NCBI RefSeq assembly: GCF_050410775.1
Contig: NZ_CP191229.1
DNA from: Erwinia sp050410775
Lineage (GTDB): Bacteria > Pseudomonadota > Gammaproteobacteria > Enterobacterales > Enterobacteriaceae
Length of the DNA: 64,000 bases
Direction: 5' to 3' (one strand)
Part shown: positions 61,948-64,000 of the stretch, in pieces
Position numbering within the stretch: the stretch's first letter is position 1
Layout of the letters: the number at the start of each line of letters is the position of its first letter
The notes under the pieces: generated by a model
What the model saw: only the letters and a program-made list of their open reading frames with translations
Databases searched by the model: none
Told to the model about the DNA's origin: nothing
Translations under genes and position numbers: made by a program

Positions 61948-63120
61948 ATGAGTGCAAATGCGGAAACGCAAAGCTCGCCGCAGTCAGCGAATAAAAAGAA
62001 AAAGCGCAAACGCGCATTACTCTTTCTTGCTGCGTTGTTCATTCTGATTGGTGTAGCCTGGCTTGTTTACTGGTTTATGGTATTACGTCACTTTCAGGAA
62101 ACGGACGATGCCTACGTGGCCGGCAATCAGGTGCAGATTATGGCCCAGGTTCCCGGCAGCGTTAACAAGGTATGGTTTGAAGATACGGACTATGTCAAAA
62201 AAGGCGACGTGCTTGTGACGCTGGATAAAACCGACGCGGAGCAGTCCTTTGAAAAGGCGAAAAACGCATTGGCCACCAGCGTGCGCCAGACCCATCAGTT
62301 GATCATTAACAGCAGGCAGTATCAGGCCAACATTGAGCTACAAAAAACGGCGCTGGCGCAGGCGCAGGCCGATCTGAAACGCCGTGAGCCGCTGGGCGCC
62401 GCCAATCTGATAGGCCGTGAGGATCTTCAGCACGCCCGCGATGCCGTCGCGACCGCCAAAGCCCAGCTTGACGTGGCCGAACAGCAGCTGAACGCGAATC
62501 AGGCGATGATCCTGAATACCTCGCTTGAAAATCAGCCGGCGGTGAAACAGAGCGCGGCCGAGCTGCGTGATGCCTGGCTGGCTTTACAGCGCACGGAGAT
62601 CGTCAGCCCGATTAATGGTTTTGTGTCACGACGCAGCGTTCAGGTTGGCGCTCAGATCTCGACCGCAACGCCGCTGATGGCGATCGTACCCGCCAGCAAT
62701 CTGTGGGTGGACGCTAACTTCAAAGAAACCCAGCTGGCCGGCGTGCGCATCGGTCAGCCCGCCACCGTGGTCAGCGATATTTACGGTGACGACGTGATCT
62801 ATCACGGCAAAGTGGCGGGCCTTGATATGGGAACAGGCAGCGCCTTTTCTCTTCTGCCTGCGCAAAATGCGACAGGTAACTGGATTAAAGTGGTGCAGCG
62901 CCTGCCGGTGCGTATCGAGCTTGATCCGAAGGAAGTCGAGCAGCATCCGCTGCGCATTGGGCTGTCGACGCTGGTTAAGATTGATACCAGTAACGCCGAA
63001 GGCGCAGTGCTGGCCACTCAGGTACGGAAAACGCCAGCGTATGAAAGTGACGCGCTGCTGCTGGATCTGGCTCCGGCTAACCAGCTTATTAGCGATATTA
63101 TTCGCGCCAATGCGGGCTGA
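61948..63120 (+). CDS. emrA: EmrA, membrane fusion protein of the EmrAB-TolC pump
   Basis: 390 aa, the E. coli length, from MSANAETQSSPQ. A single N-terminal helix near residues 24-45 anchors it; a biotinyl-lipoyl-like domain (ETDDAYVAGNQVQIMAQVPG) surrounds a coiled-coil hairpin (about 95-205), followed by a beta-barrel domain. It links EmrB in the inner membrane to TolC for efflux of hydrophobic drugs and uncouplers. A GTGGAGA ribosome site precedes 61948. Confidence 0.96.
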   Translation: MSANAETQSSPQSANKKKKRKRALLFLAALFILIGVAWLVYWFMVLRHFQETDDAYVAGNQVQIMAQVPGSVNKVWFEDTDYVKKGDVLVTLDKTDAEQSFEKAKNALATSVRQTHQLIINSRQYQANIELQKTALAQAQADLKRREPLGAANLIGREDLQHARDAVATAKAQLDVAEQQLNANQAMILNTSLENQPAVKQSAAELRDAWLALQRTEIVSPINGFVSRRSVQVGAQISTATPLMAIVPASNLWVDANFKETQLAGVRIGQPATVVSDIYGDDVIYHGKVAGLDMGTGSAFSLLPAQNATGNWIKVVQRLPVRIELDPKEVEQHPLRIGLSTLVKIDTSNAEGAVLATQVRKTPAYESDALLLDLAPANQLISDIIRANAG

Positions 63121-63137
63121 GAAAGCGGGAGGCTGTT

Positions 63138-64000
63138 GTGGCACAAAAACCGCTTGAGGGCGCGCAGCTGGTTCTGATGACCATCGCGCTGTCGCTGGCC
63201 ACGTTTATGCAGGTGCTGGACTCCACCATCGCTAACGTGGCGATACCCACCATTGCCGGTAACCTGGGCGCGTCAAACTCTCAGGGGACCTGGGTTATTA
63301 CCTCGTTTGGCGTGGCTAACGCCATTTCGATCCCCATTACCGGCTGGCTGGCAAAACGCGTCGGCGAAGTGAAGCTGTTCCTCTGGTCAACGGTGGCGTT
63401 TGCTGTGGCATCCTGGCTCTGCGGGATGTCAGACAGCCTTGCCATGCTTATCTTCTTCCGCGTCATCCAGGGCGTGGTGGCTGGCCCGCTGATCCCGCTG
63501 TCGCAAAGCCTGCTCCTCAGTAACTTCCCGCCCGCTAAGCGCAGCATCGCGCTTTCGCTATGGGCGATGACGGTTATCGTTGCGCCGATCTGCGGTCCGA
63601 TCCTGGGCGGCTGGATCAGCGATAACTACCACTGGGGATGGATATTTTTCATCAACGTGCCGATTGGCGTGGTGGTGGTGTTGCTGACGCTGCAAACCTT
63701 GCGTAATCGTGAGACGGCGACCGTGATCCGGCCTATCGATACCGTTGGCCTGGTACTGCTGGTCGTCGGCATAGGCAGCCTGCAGGTGATGCTGGACCGC
63801 GGTAAAGAGCTGGACTGGTTCAGCTCTCAGGAGATCATTATCCTGACGGTGGTCGCCGTGGTCGCGCTGGTATTGCTGCTGGTCTGGGAGCTGACGGACG
63901 ATCACCCCATCGTCGATTTATCACTCTTCAAATCGCGGAATTTTACCATCGGCTGCCTGTCGATCAGTCTGGCCTATATGCTTTACTTTGGCTCAATTGT
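63138..64000 (+). CDS. emrB: EmrB, multidrug MFS transporter (C-terminus outside window)
   Basis: DHA2-family 14-helix drug:proton antiporter; 287 codons are visible of about 510. Starts at GTG 63138 with AGCGGGAGG upstream, reading MAQKPLEGAQLVLMTIALSL. The family motif C is present (GPILGGWISDNYHWGWIFFI) and D/E-containing helix 1 has LDSTIANVAIPTIAGNL. 17 bp after emrA, so co-transcribed. Confidence 0.96.
   Translation, partial: MAQKPLEGAQLVLMTIALSLATFMQVLDSTIANVAIPTIAGNLGASNSQGTWVITSFGVANAISIPITGWLAKRVGEVKLFLWSTVAFAVASWLCGMSDSLAMLIFFRVIQGVVAGPLIPLSQSLLLSNFPPAKRSIALSLWAMTVIVAPICGPILGGWISDNYHWGWIFFINVPIGVVVVLLTLQTLRNRETATVIRPIDTVGLVLLVVGIGSLQVMLDRGKELDWFSSQEIIILTVVAVVALVLLLVWELTDDHPIVDLSLFKSRNFTIGCLSISLAYMLYFGSI

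Noticed and set aside
1..64000. CRISPR array
   Set aside because: I saw no regularly spaced short direct repeats; the only repeated arrays are the T6SS paralogue modules and the integrase-arm motifs.

Overview
The window is a chromosomal segment of a member of Enterobacterales, most likely Erwiniaceae (Erwinia/Pantoea-like). The evidence is the familiar housekeeping order rseA-rpoE / nadB / trmN6 / srmB / grcA / ung / grpE / nadK / recN / bamE / rnfH-ratA / smpB / ssrA on the left, and ygaC / ygaM / nrdHIEF / proVWX / ygaY / mprA-emrAB on the right. The proteins closely resemble E. coli K-12 versions but are not identical. The genus call is an inference.

Left core (1-12922): envelope stress sigma factor and its anti-sigma (rpoE behind a consensus sigma-E promoter), NAD synthesis (nadB behind a perfect NadR operator), an RNA helicase, the oxygen-responsive spare glycyl-radical subunit grcA with an FNR-like site, DNA repair (ung; recN behind LexA boxes), the chaperone cofactor grpE behind a consensus sigma-32 promoter, nadK, bamE, and the trans-translation pair smpB-ssrA.

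ssrA island (about 12923-16438): a small decayed P4-like element sits in the 3' end of ssrA. It holds a 5' fragment of a P4-type integrase fused by deletion to the 3' end of a P4-type primase gene, an HNH endonuclease, an orphan four-helix membrane protein, integrase-arm-like repeats at both ends, and a relic right att site followed by a displaced copy of the native ssrA terminator.

Type VI secretion region (16843-38481, all on the minus strand): tssJ, tssG, tssF, tssM, PAAR, vgrG and tssL, plus two unknown membrane proteins, a DUF4123 adaptor and a VasX-like pore-forming effector. Downstream of the effector lies a triplicated module: three paralogous 375-381 aa membrane proteins (probable immunity proteins), two of them preceded by an orphan effector fragment. 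tssA, tssB, tssC, hcp, tssE, clpV and tssK are absent and an IS3-family orfA remnant lies just upstream of tssL, so this is either an eroded locus or one that depends on a second cluster elsewhere.

Middle accessory zone (39300-43460): a RIO-type kinase, an acyltransferase-3 membrane protein, a degenerate tRNA-Lys-like fragment and a dsbG pseudogene without its active site. Then come betT (choline uptake), tsx (nucleoside channel with a consensus CRP site), speG, a PEGA-type lipoprotein and mmuP-mmuM (S-methylmethionine use, with a MetJ box).

Right core (50637-64000): ygaC and ygaM, the nrdHIEF ribonucleotide reductase operon with two NrdR boxes 31 bp apart, the osmoprotectant ABC transporter proVWX with a proU-like promoter, the MFS transporter ygaY, and mprA-emrA-emrB (emrB is cut by the window end). 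The window is rich in stress functions: envelope, heat, SOS, osmotic, multidrug and interbacterial competition.
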